A DNA stretch of 64,000 bases from Paenarthrobacter nitroguajacolicus (GCF_007786235.1 NZ_VNFK01000015.1:1-64000), one strand, 5' to 3'; shown: positions 40,883 to 49,674, counted from the first letter of the stretch. The notes: a model not told the origin generated them from the letters alone. A program made the numbers and translations.

Positions 40883-41221
40883 TTGCTTACCTTGCAGCCG
40901 CGCCAGCGCGTGGGACACGACATCCTGCTTGCCCGCCACGGCAACAACATCAGCACCATGCGCTTCGACCGCGCCAACGACCGCATCATCGCGATGCTGG
41001 ACGACGGCTCTTGGGACAGCGCCCCCAACATGATCTCCCCGAGCCTCGACATGCCGGAGACCATTGGCAGCGTATTCCGCAAGGACTGGCGCTTCCTGTC
41101 CGTCGCGTGCGTCGCGATGATGACGGTGGCCGCCGTCGCGATGGGCATCAGCGTGGAGCTGGCCAATCACATGTCAACCACGGAACTTCAGGCACTGCTG
41201 GTCAACTACCCCGCGTTCTAG
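40883..41221 (+). CDS. Small membrane protein, unknown
   Basis: A 112-residue product if started at the TTG at 40883, which has the ribosome site AGGGGA six bases upstream; a GTG at 40844 would give 125 residues but lacks such a site. It starts LLTLQPRQRVGHDILLARHG, has a soluble middle with RIIAMLDDGSWDSAP, and one membrane helix at about 70-92 (FLSVACVAMMTVAAVAMGIS). No family recognised. Its stop codon overlaps the convergent APC permease stop by two bases. Confidence 0.65.
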   Translation: MLTLQPRQRVGHDILLARHGNNISTMRFDRANDRIIAMLDDGSWDSAPNMISPSLDMPETIGSVFRKDWRFLSVACVAMMTVAAVAMGISVELANHMSTTELQALLVNYPAF

Positions 41222-42621
41222 CGGCTGCCAGCCACCTCGGAAGGCTGAGCTGCCTCACCGTCGGGAGTGCCGTCGTCGAAAGTCAGGTCCAGGCGACCGC
41301 CGGCCTTCCGGCGCCGCGCGACGAGGATCGCCAACCCCACGGCCAGCCAAACCGCTCCCAGCAGGTACGTGAACCAAGCCAGTGATGTCCACAACCATGC
41401 AATGGAAGCAAAGCCCAGCAGCGGCAGGACCAGATTTCGCAGTATCCCCTTGGGTCCCCGTTTCCTTAGATCGAAGAACAGCACTTTGATGGTTGCCAGG
41501 TTCACCACTGCGAAGGCGATCAAAGCTCCGAAGTTGATCATGTACACGGCCTGCTCCAACGTAATAAACAGGGCAACCAGGGAGACCGCAGAGACAAGCA
41601 GGGCGGCAACATATGGCGTGCGGAACCGCTCGTTCAGCTTGGCCAACGCCCCAGGCAGGATCCGGTCCCGCCCCATGGCATAGATGACTCGACTGACACT
41701 CATCTGGGCTGCGGTACCGCAGAGGACCAGCCCACCGAGGTTCACCAGCACGAACACCACCATCAGTACGTCACCTCCGGCACGTTGCATGAGTTCCGTG
41801 CCGGCGGCGTCGAGGTTTTCGAGGGACCTCCACTCCGGTGCAATCAGGCTTCCCGCCACCGAAAACAGCGTGTAACCCAATCCTGCGAAGAGCGTGGACA
41901 GGATGATGCCGCGAGGAACGTCCCGCTTCGGGTTGCGGGCTTCCTCGGACAAGGTGGAGACGCCGTCGAACCCCAGGAAAGCGAAGGCGACAATGGCCGC
42001 AGCGGCCATGACCGGCGCTATTCCCCCGTCCCCCAACGTAAGGGGGCGGATGACATTCCCAAATGTGAGATCCGGGGCGTTGAGGACTGCCAAAACAACG
42101 AAGACCAGGATGACAAGGACCGAAGCGGTCACCCCCGCAAAGTTCATCTTCTTAATCCAGGCAACGCCGATCACGCTGAAGAGTCCCACCACCAGAAGAC
42201 AGGCCAAGACTGCCAGCTGAGGCGGTATTCCGGGCAGCAAGCTGTTGAGGTAGAGGCCGAAGAGCAGGAAGTTCACCATGGGCAGGAACAGGTAATCCAG
42301 CATCATGGCCCAACCCACCATGAAACCCACAGGCTTGCCGAAGGCGCGGGAAGCATAGGCGTAGGCGCCGCCGGTCACGGGGACGTGTCGCGCCATCTGT
42401 CCGTAACTGTGGGCCGTAAACAGCATGGCAACCAACGCCGCCATATAGGCCGCGGGCAGATGCCCGTCACTGATCTCCGTCCCGGCCCCGTACACCGCCA
42501 CCACCGAGAGAATCCCCATGGAGGTCAGGCCGAAGGCGACGAGTGAGGGCAAACCGAGGACGCGCTTGAGCGTTGGCCCTGATGCAGGACCCTCCGTGGC
42601 GCTGGTTGGGGTGGTGTACAT
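41218..42621 (-). CDS. APC family permease
   Basis: A 467-residue amino acid-polyamine-organocation permease with twelve predicted helices. The ATG at 42621 (MYTTPTSATEG) has a GAGGAGA site; the frame runs on to 42732 but through the promoter. Motifs: VAFGLTSMGILSVVAVYGAG in helix 1, VPVTGGAYAYASRAFGKPVG after helix 2, and AFAFLGFDGVSTLSEEARNP in helix 6. The last is the typical amine-binding helix of the PuuP-like and amino acid permeases. It diverges from a cytosine-deaminase-like amidohydrolase, with a matching operator at each promoter, so both probably serve uptake and deamination of one nitrogen compound. Confidence 0.88.
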   Translation of the reverse strand: MYTTPTSATEGPASGPTLKRVLGLPSLVAFGLTSMGILSVVAVYGAGTEISDGHLPAAYMAALVAMLFTAHSYGQMARHVPVTGGAYAYASRAFGKPVGFMVGWAMMLDYLFLPMVNFLLFGLYLNSLLPGIPPQLAVLACLLVVGLFSVIGVAWIKKMNFAGVTASVLVILVFVVLAVLNAPDLTFGNVIRPLTLGDGGIAPVMAAAAIVAFAFLGFDGVSTLSEEARNPKRDVPRGIILSTLFAGLGYTLFSVAGSLIAPEWRSLENLDAAGTELMQRAGGDVLMVVFVLVNLGGLVLCGTAAQMSVSRVIYAMGRDRILPGALAKLNERFRTPYVAALLVSAVSLVALFITLEQAVYMINFGALIAFAVVNLATIKVLFFDLRKRGPKGILRNLVLPLLGFASIAWLWTSLAWFTYLLGAVWLAVGLAILVARRRKAGGRLDLTFDDGTPDGEAAQPSEVAGSR

Positions 42622-42702
42622 GGCGTTCTCCTCGATGCGATCCGCATCACATAAATGAATGGTGTTCATTAGGTTAGAGGGTGCTGCGGCTCTTGTATAG
42701 CC

Positions 42703-42716
42703 TTTGGTATCCCAAA
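42703..42716. promoter_or_regulatory. Operator copy 1, TTTGGTATCCCAAA
   Basis: A 14-bp near-perfect palindrome upstream of the APC permease (82 bases from its start). The same pattern recurs at 42797-42810. The shape (TTGGTATACCAA core) resembles FadR-subfamily GntR operators; no such regulator gene lies in the window. Confidence 0.65.
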
Positions 42717-42796
42717 ATTTGTATCGGGTCATGCCGGCTTCAGTGTTTTGTTGCCATTTAGGCTGTTGCTTGCGCCGGCACTCGATGCTTAGGATA

Positions 42797-42810
42797 TTTG
42801 GTATACCGAA
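42797..42810. promoter_or_regulatory. Operator copy 2, TTTGGTATACCGAA
   Basis: Second copy of the palindrome, 17 bases upstream of the amidohydrolase GTG start and overlapping its likely promoter. It matches copy 1 at 12 of 14 positions, so one regulator should control both divergent genes. Confidence 0.65.
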
Positions 42811-42827
42811 CTGGAGAGAGGACCCAT

Positions 42828-43922
42828 GTGACTACATCTGCGATGCCGATGGATCATGCCCAACTGTCTCAAGGGGAGTCTCTTCTGCTGACATCGGGCT
42901 TCGTGGACGCGCACATACACCCGGACAAAACCACGTGGGGCGCCGACTGGCTGTCCCGCCCACCCGCCCATACGCTCTCCGACCTGATCGGGAACGACCT
43001 CAAGGCCCAGCTTTCGTTCCAGGACGCCGTTGAGGACCGCGCCTACTCCCTCATGCGGCAAGCCGTCCTCAACGGGACCATGGCCATGCGGGCGCATGTG
43101 GACGTTGGCACGCAAATCGGCCTCCAAAATATCCACGGCGTCAGGGCGGCCGCTGAACGGCTTGCCCCTTTGTTGGACGTGCAGATCGTCGCCTTCCCGC
43201 AGTTTGGCCTGCTGAGCAATCCCGGAACCCTCGAGCTTCTGGAAGCCGCCTTGGCGGAGGGAGCCGATCTCGTAGGCGGCATCGACCCCGTATCAGTGGA
43301 CGGCGATCTTCACGGCCATCTCGACGCCGTCTTCGGACTCGCGAACAAGCACGGCAGGGACCTGGACATCCACCTGCACGACGCGGGGCCGGAAGGACTG
43401 GCGCAAGTGCGTGCGATCGCGCAGCGCACCTTGGCGGAAGGCCTGCAGGGACGGGTCACCATCGGGCATGCATTTGCTGTCTGCGATCCCGCCCAACCGG
43501 AGCTGGGGGCCACCTTGGACGCAATGGCGGAGGCAGGGATGTGGATGGCGACGTGTGCCCTGGGTGCGGATCCAGTCCCCGCATTGGACCTCATGGAGAG
43601 CCACGGGGTCAGGGTTGCCCTCGGATCAGACGGAGTCCGCGATTCCTGGTCGCCCTTCGGCACCGGCAGCATGCTGGACCGTGCACACCTCTTGGGTTAC
43701 CGTACCGGTGCTTTGACCGATGAAGAACTGGAACGTTGCTTCCGGATGGCCACGGCCGCCGGGGCGGAACTCGTGGGCTCGGCCGCGGTGAACGGTTTCT
43801 CCGGCCACGGGTCCGATGACCGGCTTGAGTTCGCTGCCAACTCAATTCCTGAGTTGGTGGTGGACAGGCCCGCCCCGCTGCGGATTGTTCGGAGTGGACG
43901 AACGGTGTCCCTGCCGGCTTGA
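42828..43922 (+). CDS. Amidohydrolase, cytosine-deaminase-like
   Basis: A 364-residue metal-dependent hydrolase of the amidohydrolase superfamily. The GTG at 42828 is chosen, behind the site GGAGAGAGGA. Metal ligands are visible: GFVDAHIHPDKT (His-x-His), MRAHVDVG, LDIHLHDAG, VTIGHAFAV and the Asp in LGSDGVRDSWSPFGTGSML, which corresponds to the HGHDD-type aspartate of CodA. The N-terminus before the His-x-His is only about 30 residues, so most of the usual small beta domain is missing. It probably deaminates or hydrolyses a cyclic nitrogen compound imported by the divergent permease. Substrate unknown. Confidence 0.85.
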   Translation: MTTSAMPMDHAQLSQGESLLLTSGFVDAHIHPDKTTWGADWLSRPPAHTLSDLIGNDLKAQLSFQDAVEDRAYSLMRQAVLNGTMAMRAHVDVGTQIGLQNIHGVRAAAERLAPLLDVQIVAFPQFGLLSNPGTLELLEAALAEGADLVGGIDPVSVDGDLHGHLDAVFGLANKHGRDLDIHLHDAGPEGLAQVRAIAQRTLAEGLQGRVTIGHAFAVCDPAQPELGATLDAMAEAGMWMATCALGADPVPALDLMESHGVRVALGSDGVRDSWSPFGTGSMLDRAHLLGYRTGALTDEELERCFRMATAAGAELVGSAAVNGFSGHGSDDRLEFAANSIPELVVDRPAPLRIVRSGRTVSLPA

Positions 43923-43923
43923 G

Positions 43924-43947
43924 CGGGCCAGCGGGCCAGCGGGCCAG
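43924..43947. repeat. Three 8-bp tandem repeats (GGGCCAGC)
   Basis: GGGCCAGC is repeated three times between the convergent stops of the amidohydrolase and the PAP2 gene. No hairpin of terminator type is seen there. Confidence 0.7.
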
Positions 43948-43950
43948 CGG

Positions 43951-44664
43951 CTAGAGCATCCACTCCCGCAAGAGCCACCACAAGCCGGCGATCACCACGC
44001 CACCAAACAACGAGCCCACAATGACCTGGCCCAGGGTGTGGGCGCGCAGGACCAATCGCGACCAGCCCACGGCCGGCACGAGCAGCAGCAGCGGAAGCCA
44101 CACGGGGCCAAACATCAAGACAACTATGACGACGGCCGCAGCGAGGGCCGATGCGTGTCCGCTCATCTTCCAGAAAGCACTAACCACGGCCAGGACCGCG
44201 ATGCCGCCGATCAGCGCGATGATCATCACCGAAACGCTGACGGGCCCATCCAGCACCTGGAGTACCACCAGTCCGGCCACCACAGATACCAGCGCCATCA
44301 GCAGCAGCGCGGGCCGCTGCCTGCGGTCGCTGACGTGGTGGTCCGTAATCCTTCCGAGCTTGACCATCACCAACACGTAGGACAGCGGCAAGACGCAAAC
44401 GAACAAGGCTCCGAGCAGCCCGAACCACATCGTCCCAGGGAATCCAGGTTCAATGGCAGGACTAATCAACAGCAGGACCAGTACCACCGCCGGCGGCTGG
44501 AAGACCTCAGTCAACACCCGGGCAACCGTGCGCCACGGACCCGTCAGCATCTGGGGAGGCATATGCCCGGGCATGCCGATCCCGGGCTCCAAGCCGGAAC
44601 CCGGGTTGGGGCCCGAGGTTGGGCCCGCCTTCTGGTCAGTCAAGCAACAGCGCCGGTTCTTCAA
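43951..44664 (-). CDS. PAP2 family membrane phosphatase
   Basis: A 237-residue membrane protein with about six helices. The PAP2 motif 2 is KMSGHAS (about 165-171) and motif 3 is SRLVLRAHTLGQVIVG (about 202-217), with the catalytic histidines in both. Motif 1 (KxxxxxxRP) is only approximate (DHHVSDRRQRP). Such enzymes dephosphorylate lipid or undecaprenyl phosphates at the membrane. The first 30 residues are unlike the family and lie over the end of the bkdC gene; starts at 44574 (MPGHMPPQML) or 44562 would avoid the overlap and are equally possible. Confidence 0.75.
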   Translation of the reverse strand: MKNRRCCLTDQKAGPTSGPNPGSGLEPGIGMPGHMPPQMLTGPWRTVARVLTEVFQPPAVVLVLLLISPAIEPGFPGTMWFGLLGALFVCVLPLSYVLVMVKLGRITDHHVSDRRQRPALLLMALVSVVAGLVVLQVLDGPVSVSVMIIALIGGIAVLAVVSAFWKMSGHASALAAAVVIVVLMFGPVWLPLLLLVPAVGWSRLVLRAHTLGQVIVGSLFGGVVIAGLWWLLREWML

Positions 44665-46177
44665 GAATGGCTGCTACGTCAGCCATGAAGCGAGCCGACA
44701 GGTCGCCGTCCACTACTCGGTGGTCGAAGGAACCGCCAAGTGTCGTGATCCAGCGCGGAATGACTTCACCGTCCAAAACCCACGGCTTCTGCTTGATGGT
44801 TCCGAACGCGATGATGGCGACTTCGCCCGGATTGATGATTGGCGTACCTGTATCAATGCCCAGGGCACCGATATTGGTGATGGTGAGGCTTCCGCCCTGC
44901 ATTTCAGCTGGTTGCGTCTTGCCTGCACGGGCCTTGGTGGCCAGCTCGTTGAGCGCCAAGGCCAATTCCTTGAGCGACAGGTCCTGGGCATCCTTGATGT
45001 TGGGGACCATGAGACCGCGTGGGGTTGCAGCCGCGATACCCAGGTTCATGAAGTGCTTGACCTGGATCTCAGCGTTTCCATTACCGTCGGCGTTATCCAC
45101 CCACGTTGCGTTCACGCTGGGGTTGCGGGCAGCCGCCCAGATCACTGCCTTGGCGAGAATGAGGAGCGGCGAGACCTTGATGCCCTCGAAATCCCGGGAA
45201 ACCTTGAGTCGCTTGACGAACTCCATGGTGCGGCTGGCATCCACGTCCACGAAGATGCTGACGTGGGGAGCGGAGAACGCCGATTCCACCATGGCCTTGG
45301 CTGTCGCCTTGCGTACGCCCTTGACCGGCAAACGCTCCACGCGCTGGTCCTGGGGCTTCTTGGACGCACCCCAGAAACTATCCGCTTGGTCGTGTTCGGC
45401 GTCCCGCTGCGCCTGGTAGCTCACCAGGTCCTCGCGGGTCACCTCACCGCGCTGACCAGTGGCCACCACATCTGCGAGGTCAATGCCAAGATCGCGGGCG
45501 AACTTACGCACCGGCGGCTTGGCCAGGACTTTGTTGACCAGGCCACTGATGGTGCCGCTGATAGCCGCACCCCGGGAAGCTGCGGGCTGCGGCGCTTGGC
45601 CGTCCGGCACCTGGGTCACAGGCTCGACGACGGCGCGTGCCGGCGTCGTACGGTGGGGTACCGGCGCTTCGGCTGCTTTGGCTTCCAGGACAGCCTGGTG
45701 ATCCTGAACTGTGCCCTCCGCGTTTTCAGCTACTGCGGCAGCCTCGACCACAGCGCCGGCCGGACGTTTGCGGGCCCGGCGTTTGACGGCGTCGGCCTTG
45801 GGACCTGAACCCACCAACGGACCACCGGCCGGGCGGTTGTCGTTGCTGTCGTCGTCGGCGGGCAGCTTGCCGTAGAGGGGCATTTCGACGGCAGGCACGT
45901 CCGGCGCAGGGGCCGTCGCCGGAGCTTCGCCGTCCTGGCCTTCCGCGACAGCGATGATCGCCGTGCCGACCTCCACGGTGATGCCTTCATCTACGAGCAA
46001 CTCCGTGACAGTGCCGGCGAACGGCGACGGGAGCTCGACGAGGGACTTAGCGGTTTCGATCTCGCACAGGACATCGTTGATGGCAACGACGTCTCCCGGC
46101 TTGACCTTCCAAGCCACTACCTCGGCCTCGGTCAGGCCTTCGCCAACGTCCGGCAGGTTGAATTTCTTTACAGTCAC
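44636..46177 (-). CDS. bkdC: Branched-chain 2-oxoacid dehydrogenase E2 (dihydrolipoyl acyltransferase)
   Basis: A 513-residue E2 subunit. The GTG at 46177 (VTVKKFNLPDVGEG) is chosen with a GAGGA site upstream. One lipoyl domain covers residues 1-80, with the lipoylated Lys44 in EIETAKSLVELPSPF. A long Ala/Pro linker follows, then an E1/E3-binding domain at about 215-250 (FARDLGIDLADVVATGQRGE). The C-terminal catalytic domain ends with DHRVVDGDLSARFM, holding the His-Asp pair. It transfers acyl groups from 2-oxoacids to CoA. Last gene of the operon with both E1 genes; the E3 gene is not in the window. Pyruvate cannot be excluded as substrate. Confidence 0.92.
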   Translation of the reverse strand: MTVKKFNLPDVGEGLTEAEVVAWKVKPGDVVAINDVLCEIETAKSLVELPSPFAGTVTELLVDEGITVEVGTAIIAVAEGQDGEAPATAPAPDVPAVEMPLYGKLPADDDSNDNRPAGGPLVGSGPKADAVKRRARKRPAGAVVEAAAVAENAEGTVQDHQAVLEAKAAEAPVPHRTTPARAVVEPVTQVPDGQAPQPAASRGAAISGTISGLVNKVLAKPPVRKFARDLGIDLADVVATGQRGEVTREDLVSYQAQRDAEHDQADSFWGASKKPQDQRVERLPVKGVRKATAKAMVESAFSAPHVSIFVDVDASRTMEFVKRLKVSRDFEGIKVSPLLILAKAVIWAAARNPSVNATWVDNADGNGNAEIQVKHFMNLGIAAATPRGLMVPNIKDAQDLSLKELALALNELATKARAGKTQPAEMQGGSLTITNIGALGIDTGTPIINPGEVAIIAFGTIKQKPWVLDGEVIPRWITTLGGSFDHRVVDGDLSARFMADVAAILEEPALLLD

Positions 46178-46231
46178 AGTGGTCCTCGATTTCCGGTTAC
46201 CCGGCAGCAAAGCGGGCAGGATCAGGGCGGT

Positions 46232-47212
46232 TTAGTAGGCCAGGGAGCGGTCGAGCGCTTCGAGGATCTTGTCGATGTCAGGCAAGTAGTCCTCTTCCAC
46301 CTTGGCAACGGGGTAAGGCATGTGGAATCCGCCCACACGGATCACGGGAGCCTCCAAATGCAGGAACGCCCTCTCGCTGATACGCGCCGCAATCTCACCA
46401 CCGATGCCGCCAAAGGTCGGGGCCTCGTGGGCAACGATCAAGCGGCCGGTCTTCTTGACTGACGCTTCCACAGTGTCGAAATCCACCGGCGAGATGGAAC
46501 GGAGATCGACGACTTCGATGCTCCTTCCGTCCTCCATGGCTGCGTTGGCGGCGGCGAGGGCCACTGGAACCAAGGGACCGTACGCCACGATGGTGGCGTC
46601 AGTACCTTCGCGGACAACGTGCGCCTTGAACGGGTCCTCGGACAGACCGGGGTTCTGGACGTCCACCTCACCCTTGAGCCAGTAGCGGCGCTTGGGTTCG
46701 AAGAAGATCACGGGATCCTGGCACTCGATGGCCTTTTGGATCATCCAGTAGGCGTCGTGGGCGTTGGAAGGCGAAATGATGCGCAGCCCGGCGGTGTGGG
46801 CGAACAGTGCCTCCGGCGACTCGGAGTGGTGCTCAATCGAGCCAATACCGCCGCCGTAGGGAATTCGAATGACCACGGGTACGGTCAACTTGCCGAGGCT
46901 GCGGGAGTGGATCTTCGCCAACTGCGTGGTGATCTGGTTGAAGGCGGGAAAGACGAAGCCGTCGAACTGGATCTCGCACACCGGTGAGTATCCGCGGAGG
47001 GCCAGGCCAATGGCCGTACCCACGATGCCGGACTCAGCCAACGGAGTATCCACGACGCGTTCGTCGCCGAACTCCTTGATCAGGCCATCGGTGACACGGT
47101 AAACGCCGCCCAGGTGCCCGATGTCCTCGCCCATGAGCAGCGACTTTGGATTGCTTGTCAGCGATGCCCGAAGACCCTCATTGATGGCCTTAGCAATGGT
47201 CATGGTTGCCAT
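46232..47212 (-). CDS. bkdB: Branched-chain 2-oxoacid dehydrogenase E1 beta
   Basis: A 326-residue transketolase-like E1 beta subunit. It begins with TIAKAINEGLRASLTSNP, carries the conserved MGEDIGHLGGVYRVTDGL (about 27-44) and the TPP-site Glu region DTPLAESGIVGTAIGLAL (about 55-72). The substrate loop HHSESPEALFAHTAGLRI is at about 127-144. Together with E1 alpha it decarboxylates the 2-oxoacid and passes the acyl group to the lipoyl domain of E2. It starts on the last base of the alpha gene, so the two are made in equal amounts. Confidence 0.94.
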   Translation of the reverse strand: MATMTIAKAINEGLRASLTSNPKSLLMGEDIGHLGGVYRVTDGLIKEFGDERVVDTPLAESGIVGTAIGLALRGYSPVCEIQFDGFVFPAFNQITTQLAKIHSRSLGKLTVPVVIRIPYGGGIGSIEHHSESPEALFAHTAGLRIISPSNAHDAYWMIQKAIECQDPVIFFEPKRRYWLKGEVDVQNPGLSEDPFKAHVVREGTDATIVAYGPLVPVALAAANAAMEDGRSIEVVDLRSISPVDFDTVEASVKKTGRLIVAHEAPTFGGIGGEIAARISERAFLHLEAPVIRVGGFHMPYPVAKVEEDYLPDIDKILEALDRSLAY

Positions 47213-48405
47213 CAGTTAGCTGCCTCCTCATCGCTTTCGAAGCCTGCCGAGTATTCCTCGAACCAGGCCAGTTCCTCCGCAATCAGCGGGTGTTGTTCGG
47301 CGTACACATTGGCAAACGCATCGCGGATGTCGGGGACCTCCAGGCCATGCGTCGTGCTGCGGACGTACTTGGCCAGCTCATGGCCGTCGGCCTTTACCTG
47401 GTCAAAGAACGCTTCGTCCGCCAGGCCCTCGGCGCGCAGGTACTTCTCCAAACGGTCCAGAGGATCCTTCTCGCGCCACGCGGCTTCCTCTGCGGACTCC
47501 CGGTATTTGGTGGGATCGTCGGCCGTGGTGTGTGCACCCACCCGGTAGGTGTAAGCCTCGATCAGTACGGGACCACGGCCCTCACGGGCATGCTCAAGGG
47601 CCCATTCAGTGACGGCATGGACCGCAATCACGTCGTTGCCATCCACACGGATACCCGGGAACCCGTAGCCTTTGGCACGGTTGGCCAGCGGGACCTTGGT
47701 CTGGACCTCGGTGGGCACGGAGATGGCCCAGTGGTTGTTCTGGCAGAAGAACACCACGGGGGCTTCATAGGACGCGGCGAAGACCATGGATTCGTGGACG
47801 TCGCCCTCAGAGCTGGCGCCATCACCGAAATAGGCGATCACGGCGGCCTTGGGATCCGTGGAGTCTGCGGCAGCAGCAAGTTTCTGGTCCCGTTGGATGC
47901 CCATCGCGTAGCCAACGGCGTGAAGGGTCTGGGCCGCGAGAACCAGGGTGTAGAGGTGGAAGTTGTTCTCCCGCGGATCCCAGCCACCGTTGGAGACGCC
48001 GCGGAACTGCTTGAGAAGCTCGGCAAGGTCCACGTTGCGGACCAGCGCGACGCCGTGCTCGCGATAGGTGGGGAAGATGTAGTCCTGGCGCTGGCTTGCG
48101 TGCCCGGAGCCGATCTGTGCGGCCTCCTGACCGGTCAGCGGGACCCACAAGGCAAGTTCACCTTGGCGTTGGAGCGCGGTGGCTTCCTGGTCGAAACGAC
48201 GGATCCTGGCCATGTCCGCATAGAAGACGCGGAGCTTTTCGGGATCAATGCGCTTGGCGTAGTCCGAGAAGACAGGATCGGTACCCAGTTTTCCGTCGGG
48301 GCCGAGCAACTGAACCATTTCCACAGGTTCGCCTGGCGCGGCGGCTGCCGCGGTGGTCGCCGCGAGAGTTTCTTCCGTCCCGGGGGGCAGTTGTGTCGAG
48401 CCCAT
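47212..48405 (-). CDS. bkdA: Branched-chain 2-oxoacid dehydrogenase E1 alpha
   Basis: A 397-residue E1 alpha subunit. The ATG at 48405 (MGSTQLPPGTEE) has the ribosome site AAGGAGA; the frame extends to 48480 through the leader palindrome and is not used. The TPP-binding motif GDGASSEGDVHESMVFAASY is at about 195-215, followed by FFCQNNHWAISVPTEVQ. RVGAHTTADDPTKYR contains the phosphorylation-loop equivalent. It is the first gene of the bkdA-bkdB-bkdC operon, degrading leucine, isoleucine and valine oxoacids to acyl-CoA, which also prime branched-chain fatty acids in actinobacteria. Confidence 0.94.
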   Translation of the reverse strand: MGSTQLPPGTEETLAATTAAAAAPGEPVEMVQLLGPDGKLGTDPVFSDYAKRIDPEKLRVFYADMARIRRFDQEATALQRQGELALWVPLTGQEAAQIGSGHASQRQDYIFPTYREHGVALVRNVDLAELLKQFRGVSNGGWDPRENNFHLYTLVLAAQTLHAVGYAMGIQRDQKLAAAADSTDPKAAVIAYFGDGASSEGDVHESMVFAASYEAPVVFFCQNNHWAISVPTEVQTKVPLANRAKGYGFPGIRVDGNDVIAVHAVTEWALEHAREGRGPVLIEAYTYRVGAHTTADDPTKYRESAEEAAWREKDPLDRLEKYLRAEGLADEAFFDQVKADGHELAKYVRSTTHGLEVPDIRDAFANVYAEQHPLIAEELAWFEEYSAGFESDEEAAN

Positions 48406-48459
48406 TCCGTCTCCTTGCTTGCCACGGCGGAGCGCCGGGCAATGTCTGTCGCTGGGATA

Positions 48460-48495
48460 TATGCCCGTTCCGGAATGCATTCCGGAACGGGCATA
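48460..48495. promoter_or_regulatory. 36-bp perfect palindrome in the bkd leader
   Basis: Positions 48460-48477 and 48478-48495 are exact reverse complements with no loop; the centre is GGAATGCATTCC. It lies 55 bases upstream of bkdA and 61 downstream of the HisC-like stop on the same strand. In RNA it would form a long hairpin. There is no T run on the minus side, so an attenuator or an operator is as likely as a terminator. Confidence 0.6.
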
Positions 48496-48510
48496 CTTTT
48501 GGCTTTCGTC

Positions 48511-48536
48511 CCTTACTTTATCGGCAGTAAGTAAGG
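48511..48536. promoter_or_regulatory. CCTTACTT-N10-AAGTAAGG inverted repeat upstream of bkd
   Basis: Two exact 8-bp arms separated by ten bases, just after the HisC-like gene stop. Spacing fits a dimer binding two faces of the helix, as for Lrp/AsnC regulators that control bkd genes elsewhere. No regulator gene is adjacent. Confidence 0.45.
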
Positions 48537-48555
48537 TTGGCGCATTTGTTAACCG

Positions 48556-49674
48556 CTAGGAACCTTGCGGAGCCTTTGTATAACCTGCACAGAGATTCAA
48601 GAATCGAGTGTTCGCTTCTTCTTCACCAATGCTGACTCGAACGCCTTCGTTTCCAAACGCCCTCACTGACAACGCCTGCTGCGCCGCAAGGGCCGCAAAT
48701 TCGCCGCTGTTCTCGCCAAGATTCAACCAAACGAAGTTGCCTTGGGCTTCCGGCACGAACCAACCCAAAGCCCGCAGGCCAGCCGTTACCCGGTCTCTCT
48801 CGTCCACCAGGCTTTGTACCCTTTCCACAACCTGGTCGAAATTCTCGATGGATGTCACGGCTGCGCGTTCCGCGATTTGGGAAACGGCAAAGGGTGTGGC
48901 GGTCACACGGAGGTGTTGCGTCAGCAAAGGACCGGAAACGCTGTAGCCAACACGCAGGCCGGCGAGTCCATGGGCCTTGGAGAACGTCCTCAGCACAATA
49001 ACGTTGGGGTATTTGCGGTAGAGCTTGATTCCGTCCACGGCGTCCGCATCACGAACGAACTCTTGGTAAGCCTCATCAATGACCACCACAACATTGGGCG
49101 GCACGGCCTGAATGAAGCGTTCCGTTTCCTCGGCGGTGAGGATCGGTCCGGTGGGATTGTTGGGCGTGCAGAGGAGGATCACCTTGGTCCGCACCGTAAC
49201 GGAGGCGGCCATAGTGTCGAGGTCGTGGCGCCCATCGGCCAACAACGGGATCTGCACGCTGGCTGCTCCCGCGAGTCCAACGCAGATGGGGTAAGCCTCA
49301 AAAGAACGCCAAGCGTAGATGACCTCGTCGGGCTTGCCGTCGTCATTCTGGCCGGCAAACGTAGCGAGGATCTGGTTCAGTGCCCCCAGGCTGCCGGCAC
49401 CGGTGACGACGTCGTCAGCGGGGACATCCAGGAAGCCCGCCAGGCTGTTGCGCAGCTTGGTGGCAAGGGGATCCGGGTAGCGGTTGATATCGGACTGGTC
49501 TGCGATTGCCTGCAGCACTGCAGGAATTGGAGGCAGCGGGTTCTCGTTGGACGACAATTTGTAGCTGGTAAGGCCCTCAATCGGGACGGGTGGTTTACCC
49601 GCCGCATATTTGGGGAGCCTGTCCACGACCGGGCGAGGGAGTACGCCCTCCGGTACGTTGTCAGTAGTAGTCAT
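48556..49674 (-). CDS. Histidinol-phosphate/aromatic aminotransferase family protein
   Basis: A 372-residue class I/II aminotransferase of the HisC/Pat group. Start at 49674 (MTTTDNVPEGVLPR). Motifs: YKLSSNENPLPPIPAVL (about 38-54), NRYPDPLATKLRNSLA, CTPNNPTGPILTAEE, DEAYQEFVRD and the PLP-lysine block RTFSKAHGLAGLRVGY. The short length and GLTSYKLSSNENP fit Pat, which handles phenylpyruvate and related aromatic oxoacids, as well as HisC. No histidine biosynthesis genes are nearby, so an aromatic or branched-chain aminotransferase feeding the neighbouring oxoacid dehydrogenase is the better reading. Confidence 0.88.
   Translation of the reverse strand: MTTTDNVPEGVLPRPVVDRLPKYAAGKPPVPIEGLTSYKLSSNENPLPPIPAVLQAIADQSDINRYPDPLATKLRNSLAGFLDVPADDVVTGAGSLGALNQILATFAGQNDDGKPDEVIYAWRSFEAYPICVGLAGAASVQIPLLADGRHDLDTMAASVTVRTKVILLCTPNNPTGPILTAEETERFIQAVPPNVVVVIDEAYQEFVRDADAVDGIKLYRKYPNVIVLRTFSKAHGLAGLRVGYSVSGPLLTQHLRVTATPFAVSQIAERAAVTSIENFDQVVERVQSLVDERDRVTAGLRALGWFVPEAQGNFVWLNLGENSGEFAALAAQQALSVRAFGNEGVRVSIGEEEANTRFLNLCAGYTKAPQGS

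Noticed and set aside
43924..43947. Short GGGCCAGC repeats as a CRISPR or origin element
   Set aside because: Only three 8-bp units with no spacers; simple slippage repeat.
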